Made by a program: the position numbers and the translations under genes
The notes under the pieces: model-generated
The model's database searches: none
What the model saw: only the letters and a program-made list of their open reading frames with translations
What the model was told of the DNA's origin: nothing
Shown: positions 9,447 through 17,714 of the stretch, in pieces
How the letters are laid out: each line of letters opens with the position of its first letter
Position numbering within the stretch: the stretch's first letter is position 1
Assembly (NCBI GenBank): GCA_040385105.1
Contig: JAZKHY010000028.1
Span: forward strand, 1 to 64,000
DNA length: 64,000 bases
Reading direction: 5' to 3'
DNA from: JACMQX01 sp040385105
GTDB taxonomy: Bacteria; Pseudomonadota; Gammaproteobacteria; Burkholderiales; Burkholderiaceae_C

Positions 9447-10124
9447 ATGCCAAAACTCCATGCCATGAACGCGCCCCGTACCTCCCTAGCCCATGAGAAG
9501 CTTCTTGACGCCCTGACGCCGGCTCTGCGCGCGCTCGCCCTCAGGGGGGCCATCCGGAGTTATGCGAAGAACATCGTCATCATCAATGAAGGCGAAATGG
9601 GCGACCTGCTCTTCGTCCTGCTCAAGGGGCAGGTCAAGGTATTTGCCACAGACGCTGACGGCCGCGAGATCACCTACGGAACCATCCAGGCGGGCGACTA
9701 TTTCGGCGAGATGTCCCTCGACGGCGGGCCCCGCTCGGCATCGGTCATGACGCTGGAGCCCTGCGTCTGTGCCGCCGTCACAAGGCTTGCGGTGCGGGAC
9801 CACCTTGCAGAAGAACCCGAATTCGCGCTTGACCTCGTGGCCCACGTCATAGGGCGCGCGCGCGCCGCGACCGAAACCGCACGCAGCATGGCCTTGCTGG
9901 ACGTCTATGGCCGCGTCATCAGCCTTCTGGAGGGCCACCAGGGCGCGGCAGCCGAAGGCAAACCCGTGGTGATCAGGCCGATTACCCACCAGGACATCGC
10001 CAGCCGTATCGGCGCGTCGCGCGAGATGGTGAGCCGGATCCTCAAGGAGCTTGAGAAGGGCGGCTACATCAAGCTGGGTGTCAAGCAGGTCACCCTCATC
10101 AACAAGCTGCCGTCGCGCTGGTAG
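9447..10124 (+). CDS. Crp/Fnr-family transcriptional regulator
   Basis: A 225-aa cyclic-nucleotide-binding regulator. The beta-roll phosphate-binding cassette reads FGEMSLDGGPRSASV, keeping the Glu and Arg-Ser that contact cyclic phosphate in CRP, so cAMP or cGMP binding is plausible. No Fnr-type cysteine cluster is seen. The C-terminal winged helix contains HQDIASRIGASREMVSRIL, with the RExVSR recognition helix. The start is uncertain: in-frame ATGs at 9435, 9447 and 9465 are all possible and none has a strong ribosome-binding site. It ends 7 bases from the convergent subtilase gene, with no room for a terminator. Confidence 0.88.
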   Translation: MPKLHAMNAPRTSLAHEKLLDALTPALRALALRGAIRSYAKNIVIINEGEMGDLLFVLLKGQVKVFATDADGREITYGTIQAGDYFGEMSLDGGPRSASVMTLEPCVCAAVTRLAVRDHLAEEPEFALDLVAHVIGRARAATETARSMALLDVYGRVISLLEGHQGAAAEGKPVVIRPITHQDIASRIGASREMVSRILKELEKGGYIKLGVKQVTLINKLPSRW

Positions 10125-10131
10125 GTTCCGC

Positions 10132-12015
10132 CTACATGGCGTTCAGCACTTTGCGGGCGATCTGAGGGGCCGCGGCGCTGGTGCCAGCCAGGCGTACCCA
10201 GGCGCCGCTACGCGAGCCGGCAGCCCCGACACCAGTATCGGCATTGCTTGCATCGCTCACGGCCTGCGTGTCCGGTACCTTGACGACGCCGGGCCGTTCG
10301 CGACGGGCGTCGTCAGGGTCGGGCCGGCGTGGCGAATACCTGGCCCAGCTGTTGTCGCTGTACCGGACGCCGCCAGTGGTCAGGACTTTCTTGCCTGTGG
10401 CGATGCTGTTGAAGATACCGCTGCGCCTGATCGGCGACGGATTGTCCGGATGGTCCACGAAGGCATCGGGGTTGCCGCTGGTGTCGTACCACCTGTCTTC
10501 GAAATGCGACTGGCGTGCGCCCGTACGGACCCCGATGATTTCGCCATCCCGTTCAATGTAGGCGTCGACCGTCAGCGCCGCTGAGTTCCGGTTGGTCAGC
10601 TTCACTTGCCACGAACCGCTTGGCGCTGTTGCGACGTCCCGTTTTTCGCTGAATGTGGCGGCCACAGCCACGAGCGCGCAGGTTCCGCGCGTTCCCGTTG
10701 CGACCGACGTGGGATAGATCAGGGCGCAAAGTGGCTTGCCACCATCGCCAGTCCAGATCCCGGATTGGCCGAATTTCAGGGCCGGCAAAGGGGGGCGTCC
10801 TGGAGGCGTGATCTGGATTTCCAGTCCGTCCCGGTTTTCCTCGATCCACAGTTCCAGGAAGTTCTGTGACTTGTCGTCTGGCGGTGCCTGCCAATGCAGT
10901 ACAACGCTTTCATCCCGTACCAGAGTCGCATTGGCATGTGTCCGGTCCTGGTAGCCGTTGCCGGCAGCGACGACTATCTGGAGGCGCGGAGATTGCAGTT
11001 CGATCAGCTGGTCCATGGCGGCCTCAAGCACGGACGTGCCGTCATGTGGCCCGGCAAGCGTTCCCCAACTCAGGTTGATGGTCGTGCGTGCCGTCGCGTC
11101 GCAGCGGGAGAGGATGTACATCAACCCGTCGAGCAGGTGAACGTTCATCGATCCGCCCGACGTGTCGAGCACGGTATGCCAGTCGATCTGGACCATGACG
11201 AGGGGCGCCCGGCTGGCATCGTCGTCAGCCAAAGCCCATGAGGGCGGCGCATCGCCTCCGCTCAATTGTGCCAAGAGTACACGCGGGCCGCCAAGCAAGT
11301 CCATCACGTGAGTCCCGTGGTTCACGAGCTTGTCCATCTCGATGCCAAGATCAAAATGGCGGTACACCGCACCCTCATCCACCAGGCCGTGGAAAGTGTT
11401 GGCGGCCAAAGCCTGGTCGATGACTTTGGCCGTCAACTCATGTCCATAGCCAATGGCTTCGGGTGACGCGCCCTTGCCTTTCTGGTCCTGCCGCCAGAAA
11501 TACCGCACGCGCGCCCGGCCGTTGTTGAGGAAATTTGCATTGGCGAATGCCAGCCCGCCATCGACGAGTCCAAGCACCTTGCCTTTGAGCTTTTCGCCGA
11601 CCGGTGCATACGGACGCTCGCCGGCGCCGGTGGGGTCGTCCGCACCTTCGGCCTGGGACATGCCGAGCTCAAAGCGCCTGACCAGCTTGTGCAATTTGCC
11701 GCCCGGACGGATCTGGTCAAAAAACTCGCGCCTCACCCGTGCCGTGCAAAACCGTAACCCGGCTGGCGCGTCGCGCGAGGTGTAGGCAGGTGGAACATGC
11801 AACCATTTTTTCGACGAGGCCGCTTCAAGCTGGGCAACGCTGGTGTGAGGTGTCAGTTCAATGATCAGCGACAGCCATTTGAACGGGTGCTTCCCGTACC
11901 CGGCAAAACGGTCGGCTTCAGCCCAGATCAGGTAAGGATCGAAGCCCGCCGTTGCCCCCGGTGCCGACCAGTCAATACCCGTAAAACGTCCTTTTGGAAG
12001 CTCAGTCCATTTCAT
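10132..12015 (-). CDS. S8 family serine peptidase (subtilase), no signal peptide
   Basis: A 627-aa subtilisin-fold protease. The triad is visible: Asp152 (LGLVDGGLA), His233 (NHGTHVMDLLGG) and Ser613 (GTSAAAP), with the oxyanion Asn in IVVAAGN. About 145 residues of unrecognised sequence precede the first catalytic block and could act as a prodomain or regulatory domain. A 200-residue insert separates the Asn and Ser blocks. No secretion signal or membrane segment is visible, so it probably works in the cytoplasm. It starts 10 bases after the PAP2-like gene ends, with GAGG in the overlap, making it the last gene of a three-gene unit. Confidence 0.9.
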   Translation of the reverse strand: MKWTELPKGRFTGIDWSAPGATAGFDPYLIWAEADRFAGYGKHPFKWLSLIIELTPHTSVAQLEAASSKKWLHVPPAYTSRDAPAGLRFCTARVRREFFDQIRPGGKLHKLVRRFELGMSQAEGADDPTGAGERPYAPVGEKLKGKVLGLVDGGLAFANANFLNNGRARVRYFWRQDQKGKGASPEAIGYGHELTAKVIDQALAANTFHGLVDEGAVYRHFDLGIEMDKLVNHGTHVMDLLGGPRVLLAQLSGGDAPPSWALADDDASRAPLVMVQIDWHTVLDTSGGSMNVHLLDGLMYILSRCDATARTTINLSWGTLAGPHDGTSVLEAAMDQLIELQSPRLQIVVAAGNGYQDRTHANATLVRDESVVLHWQAPPDDKSQNFLELWIEENRDGLEIQITPPGRPPLPALKFGQSGIWTGDGGKPLCALIYPTSVATGTRGTCALVAVAATFSEKRDVATAPSGSWQVKLTNRNSAALTVDAYIERDGEIIGVRTGARQSHFEDRWYDTSGNPDAFVDHPDNPSPIRRSGIFNSIATGKKVLTTGGVRYSDNSWARYSPRRPDPDDARRERPGVVKVPDTQAVSDASNADTGVGAAGSRSGAWVRLAGTSAAAPQIARKVLNAM

Positions 12016-12025
12016 CTGGCAATCC

Positions 12026-13171
12026 TCACTTCAGCGCCTGGCATTCCTTGACGGCCTTGTCCCACATGAAGGCCAGCAAAGGTGATGCGACAACATTGTT
12101 GGTGCCCGGCAGCAGCTGGTAGTAGCCGCTTTCGTTGTCTGCCATGGATACACGCAGGTCGAAATCCATCACATGGCCTTTCGGAGTCTGGAACTTCGGG
12201 CCATTGAACCCACGCTGTGGCAACTTGGGATTGCCGGCGCAGCGGGCCACCAGGAACTCCCCGATCGCCGTACCCAGCAATCTGCCGACGGCACTGTCCA
12301 CAGGGAAATGCAGGCCGGCGACGGTGCGATTGACCGCGATGCGCGCAGCCTGGCGCTGCAGTTGTTCTTCATATCTGTCGCCGTGGCGGCCTGCCGCCTG
12401 GAGCAATGCCTGAAGCAATGTGGCCGTGACGAACGCTTCTGTTGCATGCCCGCTGGGCCAGCTTGAATGCCCCGGTGTCGGGATCATGGGCTGGATCTGG
12501 GGAGAGAGTTCCACCGGGCGCGGGCAGGCAAACGCGTGCTTCAGCCTCATTTCCACATGCGAGGCAAATGACAACGCAAGCGCAGCCAGTTCCAGCGTGT
12601 ACTTGTGCCGATGCGCCTGCAGCCCGATGACCGACGCCCAGAAGGGAACCTGGGGAACCATCTGCGTGAGAACCTCATTGCCCCGGTCCTCCCTGAGCTG
12701 GGCGTAGTTGGAGACCAGTTCAAGTTGTTGCTTGAACACTTTTTCGGTTGGGCGCACAAGCGTGACGAGGTCAGCATTCTTGAGTGGTTTGCGGTCCAGG
12801 TCGACGAAGCCAAGTGATACCGAGTCCCGCGCCTGGTTGATGTCAAACCGCACGCCGGAGAACAGTTCCAGTTCGCAGATCTGCATGCGTGGAGCAACGT
12901 CCCAGGCCGCGAGTCGCTCCGGCTTGTCCAGGGGTTCCGGCAAATCGGCGCGGATCGTGGCGCCCTGAAAGGGGCCCACGAGCGATGCACGGCTTTGGGT
13001 CAACGCGGCGGCCAGTGCCGGACTCCACGGCGCGACGAGCCCGCCCAGTTCACCCGTGCCGCCGCCGGTGCCCCCTCCCGTGCCTCCGCCTGTACCGCCA
13101 CCCGTTCCGCCGCCTGTGCCACCGCCGGTACCTCCTCCGGTACCACCCCCGAACACGCTGAGAATCGACAT
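12026..13171 (-). CDS. PAP2 / vanadium haloperoxidase-like protein with GGGT repeat
   Basis: A 381-aa protein carrying the three PAP2-superfamily motifs: KHAFACPRP (Arg218), WPSGH (His242) and NRTVAGLHFPVD (Arg282, His288, Asp292). No hydrophobic segments fit membrane PAP2 phosphatases, so it resembles the soluble vanadium-haloperoxidase branch; whether it is a phosphatase or a haloperoxidase is not decided by these motifs. Residues 8-39 are eight tandem Gly-Gly-Gly-Thr units directly after the start, a very unusual leader for this family. GAAGG lies eight bases before the ATG. It follows the cyclase/TPR gene by 24 bases. Confidence 0.85.
   Translation of the reverse strand: MSILSVFGGGTGGGTGGGTGGGTGGGTGGGTGGGTGGGTGELGGLVAPWSPALAAALTQSRASLVGPFQGATIRADLPEPLDKPERLAAWDVAPRMQICELELFSGVRFDINQARDSVSLGFVDLDRKPLKNADLVTLVRPTEKVFKQQLELVSNYAQLREDRGNEVLTQMVPQVPFWASVIGLQAHRHKYTLELAALALSFASHVEMRLKHAFACPRPVELSPQIQPMIPTPGHSSWPSGHATEAFVTATLLQALLQAAGRHGDRYEEQLQRQAARIAVNRTVAGLHFPVDSAVGRLLGTAIGEFLVARCAGNPKLPQRGFNGPKFQTPKGHVMDFDLRVSMADNESGYYQLLPGTNNVVASPLLAFMWDKAVKECQALK
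13055..13150 (-). repeat. Eight tandem 12-bp units encoding Gly-Gly-Gly-Thr
   Basis: Within the PAP2-like gene, eight consecutive 12-bp units each encode GGGT. The units use different synonymous Gly and Thr codons (GGC, GGT, GGA, GGG; ACC, ACA, ACG), so the DNA copies are diverged while the peptide repeat is exact. The coding strand is rich in G runs and might form unusual structures. Confidence 0.9.
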
Positions 13172-13195
13172 GTTTTTCGCCTTCTTTGAGTTGAA

Positions 13196-14980
13196 TCAGA
13201 ATTCAGGAACGCCCAACTTCCGCAGGACTTCGGCAAAGCGCCGTCGCGTCATGCTCTCGGAGCTCCCCATGGACAGGTAGTTGGAAACGGTCAGATGGGG
13301 TACCTCTTCGAGGAGGCTTTTCAAGGTCTCGCGCGCTTCGCCCAGTTTGCCGCTTTCAGTCTGGGCCTGAAGCAGGACTCTCAGGGCCGGCTGGTGGTGG
13401 CGGTTTGACCGTAGCGAGCGTTTGGCAAATTCCTCTGCCTTTTCATTGTCACCATTGATCGTCTGCGCAGAAGCCAGAATTACATCGAAGAAGTAGCGCA
13501 GGGGGTCAATCGGCGAAAGCTGGGCCGCATGCTCGGCCTCGGCGACGCCGTCCACTGCGGAGCCCCACATCGCGGACCACACGCTCTTGTACAGCCAGCC
13601 GAGCGGCTCATTGGGATTCAGTTCGATGGCACGGTCGATGCAGCTTTGTGCAAGGTCCGCCTGCCCGAGCAACTGGCACCTTGCATAGCCTTCAATCGCG
13701 AGCGACAAGGCATTGTCAGGCGATATATCCAGCGCCCTGCGTGTCTGTTCAAGTGCGCGCTGGGTGTCCTTTCCCGGCTCATCACTCATGCCACGGATGA
13801 CACGCATGGTGTACCACTTGGCCAGCCAGGCGCGCGGAGTGGCGATCCGGTTGTGCCGCTCCAGCAGCGCCTCCAGTACCTGTCGGCTACGGTCAAAGTC
13901 GCGCGGCGAAGAGCGATGCATCAATGAGATTCCGCCCAGCAGCAACGAGCCGCTGTCCAGGCGCGGCAGTGGCTGCACCAGCGACTGTTCCACTTCGGAG
14001 TTGACAAGTGCCTTACTCGCTGCGGAGGCGATACGGTGCACGATCTCGCTTTGCGCTTCCAGCAGATCAAGCGTGCTGCCTGACACCCGTTCGGCCCAGA
14101 TGATGTCGTTGCCGCGCGCATCCGCCAGCTCGGCCATGACAAGAATCCTGCCGGAGCTGGCCACATAGCTGCCTGAGAGCACGAAAGTCGCGCCCAGCAC
14201 TGACTCTGCTTCTGCCATCGATTCGCGGCGGCCGCGCAACGACGTGGTCGACAGGCGGGAGATCACCCGCAGGTCGGCGCTGCGTGAAAGCTGGGCGATG
14301 ATGCCATCGGCAATCAGTTCGCCGATCATCAGTTCTTCCGGCTCGTTGTTGCGCGCTGCGAAGGGAATCACGGCGATGGTAGGACGGAGGTCCGGCGCCG
14401 AGCCGGGCGTTCTGTGGATCACCGGCTTCAGGCCGGCCTGACCGATACGGTAAGCCCGCAAGGGTTCCTTCACATGTTTCAGGTGGCACTCGCCGAGGTC
14501 TTCAATGTCCGCATCGAGCCCCGCTGTCAGGTCATCGCGCATCTGGGACGACACGACGAATTCGCGCGGCCCTGCCAGCGTGGCTATTCGCGCAGTGAGG
14601 TTGACGTCGGAGCCGTAGATGTCGTGCTTGTCGGTCACGAATTCGGCGCGGTGCGCGCCCATACGCAGGTGCATCTGGCGCTCAATGCTCCGGCCTTCGT
14701 TTGCCAGGTCGCTCAGTTGCTGCAACGCGAGCGCGGCCTTCACGCAACCCTGGGCGTTCGAGAACTCCAGCATCAGGCCGTCCCCCAGGCTCTTGACCAG
14801 GCGCCCGCCATGCAGCGGCAGCAGCCGCTGCTCGACCTGCGCAACCAGTTCCTGCCACCGCCTGACAAAGTCATCTTCGTCCTGTTCCATGAGGCGAACC
14901 GACTCAACCACGTCGAGCACCATCAACACCTTGATGTGTCGCGGCAGGGAGAGTGGAAGTTCGATTTCGCTGGACTGCAT
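13196..14980 (-). CDS. Class III adenylate/guanylate cyclase with TolB-like and TPR domains
   Basis: About 594 aa. Residues 15-170 form a nucleotidyl cyclase domain with both metal aspartates (Asp23 in MVLDVVES, Asp67 in LGDGLMLEF) and the Asn127/Arg131 pair (DVNLTAR), so it looks catalytically competent. A TolB-like segment follows (TIAVIPFAARNNEPEELMIG), then TPR-like helical repeats to the C-terminus. The start is uncertain: ATG 14980 keeps the whole domain, but ATG 15013 and a TTG at 15064 are also in frame and none has a clear ribosome-binding site. It is the first gene of the unit with the PAP2-like and subtilase genes. Confidence 0.87.
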   Translation of the reverse strand: MQSSEIELPLSLPRHIKVLMVLDVVESVRLMEQDEDDFVRRWQELVAQVEQRLLPLHGGRLVKSLGDGLMLEFSNAQGCVKAALALQQLSDLANEGRSIERQMHLRMGAHRAEFVTDKHDIYGSDVNLTARIATLAGPREFVVSSQMRDDLTAGLDADIEDLGECHLKHVKEPLRAYRIGQAGLKPVIHRTPGSAPDLRPTIAVIPFAARNNEPEELMIGELIADGIIAQLSRSADLRVISRLSTTSLRGRRESMAEAESVLGATFVLSGSYVASSGRILVMAELADARGNDIIWAERVSGSTLDLLEAQSEIVHRIASAASKALVNSEVEQSLVQPLPRLDSGSLLLGGISLMHRSSPRDFDRSRQVLEALLERHNRIATPRAWLAKWYTMRVIRGMSDEPGKDTQRALEQTRRALDISPDNALSLAIEGYARCQLLGQADLAQSCIDRAIELNPNEPLGWLYKSVWSAMWGSAVDGVAEAEHAAQLSPIDPLRYFFDVILASAQTINGDNEKAEEFAKRSLRSNRHHQPALRVLLQAQTESGKLGEARETLKSLLEEVPHLTVSNYLSMGSSESMTRRRFAEVLRKLGVPEF

Positions 14981-15101
14981 GGTAGGGGGAGCGGGGAAAA
15001 CACGCATCCTCATTTTGTAGGAGGAAGCACATAGGGGAAACACCTGTCTCGCCTGATTCCCCAACGCATCCAGGCACTGTTGTATCAGTGCCGAAAGCCC
15101 G

Positions 15102-15944
15102 CTACGATGCGGTCGCCGCTGGCGCCGCGTCCGGCGCCAGTTCAGTCATAAGCATGACTTTTTCGTATACCGGTGCAAAGTCCGGTTCCGTCATGTCGAA
15201 CAGTTGCTGGAAGCTGTCGATGACAAAGTAGGTCTGCTGGAAGCTGTCGATTTTGTAGCGTGTGCGCATGGTGCGTTCCAGCTCAAGCGGCAGGCGCCGG
15301 GGCTCAGGGCTGCGGACGGCGTACTCCAGTTCGCCTGATGAGCTCAGGATGCCGGCCCCGTAGGCACGCAGCCCGTCTTCCTGGCGGATCAGCCCGAACT
15401 CGATGGTGTACCAGTACAGCCGGCTGAGCTGCTCGCAGGCCCCCAGCGCGTGGGCTTTCAGGCCGCCCTGGCCATAGCGCTGGACGTAATCGGCAAAAAC
15501 CGGATTGAACAGCAGCGGGACATGACCGAACAGGTCGTGGAAGACATCGGGCTCGACGATGTAGTCAAATTCCTCGGGCGTGCGGATCCAGTCCGTCACC
15601 GGGAACTTGCGGTTGGCCAGCAGGGTGAAGAACGGCACTTCGGGGATCAGCCCCGGCACGGTGACGATTTCCCAGCCCGTGGCCCTGTGCAGCCGTTCGT
15701 TGATCTCCTCAAACCTCGGGATGCGGTCTTTCACGCCCAGGGAGGGCAGCATCCTGATGAACTCGTCGCTGGCGCGGCCGGGCAGCAGCGCGGCCTGGCG
15801 TTCATAGAGGCGCCTGTAGGTGTCGTGGTCCGCTGCCGTATAACTTCCGTAGTTTTGCGGGCAGGTGTAGTCAGGCCCCGCGCGCGAATAGTCGCCGCGC
15901 GGGGGCCGCTCGCTGGCGCCGTAGACGACCGGTTCGACAGCCAT
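15102..15944 (-). CDS. phhA: Phenylalanine 4-monooxygenase
   Basis: A 280-aa pterin- and iron-dependent hydroxylase converting phenylalanine to tyrosine, the usual bacterial monodomain length. The iron ligands are in VFHDLFGHVPLL (two His) and YWYTIEFGL (Glu). The ATG at 15944 overlaps the hppD stop codon by one base (TGATG) with GAGG just upstream, so translation is coupled to hppD; a GTG at 15947 is less likely. Together with hppD it feeds phenylalanine and tyrosine into homogentisate. Confidence 0.96.
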   Translation of the reverse strand: MAVEPVVYGASERPPRGDYSRAGPDYTCPQNYGSYTAADHDTYRRLYERQAALLPGRASDEFIRMLPSLGVKDRIPRFEEINERLHRATGWEIVTVPGLIPEVPFFTLLANRKFPVTDWIRTPEEFDYIVEPDVFHDLFGHVPLLFNPVFADYVQRYGQGGLKAHALGACEQLSRLYWYTIEFGLIRQEDGLRAYGAGILSSSGELEYAVRSPEPRRLPLELERTMRTRYKIDSFQQTYFVIDSFQQLFDMTEPDFAPVYEKVMLMTELAPDAAPAATAS

Positions 15945-17074
15945 CACGCCTCGGGGGTGTCCAGCACACCGCGGCGCATCTGGTCCAGTTCCATGGTCTC
16001 GAACAGCGCCTTGAAATTTCCCTCGCCAAAGCCTTCGTTGCCCTTGCGCTGGATGAACTCGAAGAAGATCGGCCCGAGCTGGTTCTCGCTGAAGATCTGC
16101 AGCAACAACTCGCCCGGCTTGCCGTCCACCAGGATATTGCGCGCCTGCAGCGCACCCGTGTCCTCGCCATGGCCGGGGATGCGCTTTTCCAGCAGCTCGT
16201 AATAGGTCTCGCTGGTGTTCAGCAGCGTCACGCCGCTCATCTGCAATGCGTCGACCGTGTCATACAGGTTGGTCGATCCCATGGCAATGTGCTGGATGCC
16301 CTCGCCGTGGTAGCGGTCCAGGTACTCCTGGATCTGGCCGGACTTCTCGTTGCCTTCCTCGTTGATCGGGATGCGGATCTTGCCGCAGGGGCTGGTCATG
16401 GCCTTGCTCTTGACGCCGGTGGCCTGGCCTTCAATGTCGAAGTAGCGGACTTCACGGAAGTTGAACAGCCGCTCATAGAAGCCGGCCCATTCGTCCATGC
16501 GGCCGCGGTGCACGTTGTGCGTCAGGTGGTCGATATACGTCAGGCCATGGCCGGCAGGGTTGAGTTCGGCACCGGGCAGCGGCTCAAAGTCCACGTCGAA
16601 GAAACCGATGTTGCCGATCTCGCCGTCCTTCGCGCCATTCTTGCCACGCCAGCGGTCGATGAAATAGATGATGGAATCGCCGATGCCCTTGATGGCGGGA
16701 ATGTTCAGCTCACCCGGCCCCGCCGTGTTGGCGTAGCCCCAGGCGCCCAGCGAAATGGCGCGCTCATAGGCCAGCTTGGCATCCTTCACGCGGAAGGCAA
16801 TGGCGCAGACGCTCGGGCCATGCAGGCGCGCAAAGCGCTGGGCGAAGCTGTCGGGCTCGGCATTGATGATGAAGTTGATCCCGCCCTGGCGGTACAGCGT
16901 CACGTCCTTGTGGCGGTGCTTCGCAATGGGCTTGAAGCCCATGCGCTCGAACACCTCGCCCATGGCCTTGGGGTCCGGCGCTGCGTACTCGATGAACTCG
17001 AAGCCGTCGGTCCCCATCGGGTTGTCCCAGGTGGTGGCTGATTTCAGGGCTTGTTGCGGCACAGGTGCGTTCAT
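15944..17074 (-). CDS. hppD: 4-hydroxyphenylpyruvate dioxygenase
   Basis: A 376-aa Fe(II) dioxygenase converting 4-hydroxyphenylpyruvate to homogentisate. It begins the characteristic N-terminal domain with NPMGTDGFEFIEYAAPDP. The C-terminal catalytic domain carries LTYIDHLTHNVHRGRM (first His ligand) and ends with the family signature FFEFIQRKGNEGFGEGNFKALFE, which contains the Glu ligand. GGAG lies five bases before the ATG. It is the first gene of the hppD-phhA operon and diverges from an Lrp-type regulator across 108 bases. Confidence 0.97.
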   Translation of the reverse strand: MNAPVPQQALKSATTWDNPMGTDGFEFIEYAAPDPKAMGEVFERMGFKPIAKHRHKDVTLYRQGGINFIINAEPDSFAQRFARLHGPSVCAIAFRVKDAKLAYERAISLGAWGYANTAGPGELNIPAIKGIGDSIIYFIDRWRGKNGAKDGEIGNIGFFDVDFEPLPGAELNPAGHGLTYIDHLTHNVHRGRMDEWAGFYERLFNFREVRYFDIEGQATGVKSKAMTSPCGKIRIPINEEGNEKSGQIQEYLDRYHGEGIQHIAMGSTNLYDTVDALQMSGVTLLNTSETYYELLEKRIPGHGEDTGALQARNILVDGKPGELLLQIFSENQLGPIFFEFIQRKGNEGFGEGNFKALFETMELDQMRRGVLDTPEA

Positions 17075-17182
17075 GGCGTCTCCGGGGGTTTGACAGGACT
17101 GTATCGGCGCAAGACGTCATTATTTCTGCAATGTCGCGCTCAATGCTTGTTCCATGCGCAGGAAAACTGCAAAATTCTGTGC

Positions 17183-17656
17183 ATGGAAGCACTCGACAAG
17201 CTGGACAAACTCATTCTCCGCAGCCTTCAGGCTGACGGCCGGGCCACCTATGACCAGATCGCCGAACAGGTGAGCCTGTCGCCCAGCGCGGTGTTGCGCC
17301 GGGTCAAGCGGCTGGAAGGCACAGGCGTGATCGACCGCTATGTGGCGCTCGTCAGGCCGGAATCCGTCGGACTCGGGCTCACCGCGTACCTGAACGTCCG
17401 GCTCGAAAAGCACACCGAAAGCCACAAGCGCAACCCGATGGACCTGTTCCGCGCCAGCGTGCAGACCTGGCCCGAGGTCGTGGAGTGTGCGGCGTTGACA
17501 GGAGAGATGGACTACCTGCTGCGGGTCGTTGTGCAGGACATGGCGCATTACAGCCGTTTCATCATGGACACCCTGCTCAAGCACCCCAGCGTGGAAGATT
17601 GCAAAACAAGTTTTGTGCTCGATCGCGTGAAGGCCACAACGGCGGTGCCAGTGTGA
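17183..17656 (+). CDS. Lrp/AsnC-family transcriptional regulator
   Basis: 157 aa: an N-terminal helix-turn-helix (LDKLILRSLQADGRATYDQI, then SPSAVLRRVKRLE) followed by the RAM ligand-binding domain (EVVECAALTGEMDYLLRVVV). The start at 17183 is chosen because MEALDKLDKLIL is the canonical family N-terminus; the frame stays open upstream but lacks family sequence. Placed divergently from hppD-phhA, it is probably their amino-acid-responsive regulator, the arrangement seen for aromatic amino acid catabolic genes in related bacteria. The effector is inferred to be phenylalanine, tyrosine or a derivative. Confidence 0.92.
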   Translation: MEALDKLDKLILRSLQADGRATYDQIAEQVSLSPSAVLRRVKRLEGTGVIDRYVALVRPESVGLGLTAYLNVRLEKHTESHKRNPMDLFRASVQTWPEVVECAALTGEMDYLLRVVVQDMAHYSRFIMDTLLKHPSVEDCKTSFVLDRVKATTAVPV

Positions 17657-17714
17657 GTGATCACTTGCGTCATCTTTAAACTGGAGTCACTAGGATTACC
17701 CTTATATTGATGCC

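Noticed and set aside
13050..13160. The GGGT region as a slipped microsatellite or sequencing artefact.
   Set aside because: Synonymous codons differ between units and the frame stays open into a well-formed enzyme, so it is treated as a real coding repeat.
17075..17182. A defined promoter pair between hppD and the Lrp-type gene.
   Set aside because: A TTGACA at about 17097 and several T-rich strings are present, but no hexamer pair with proper spacing could be supported.
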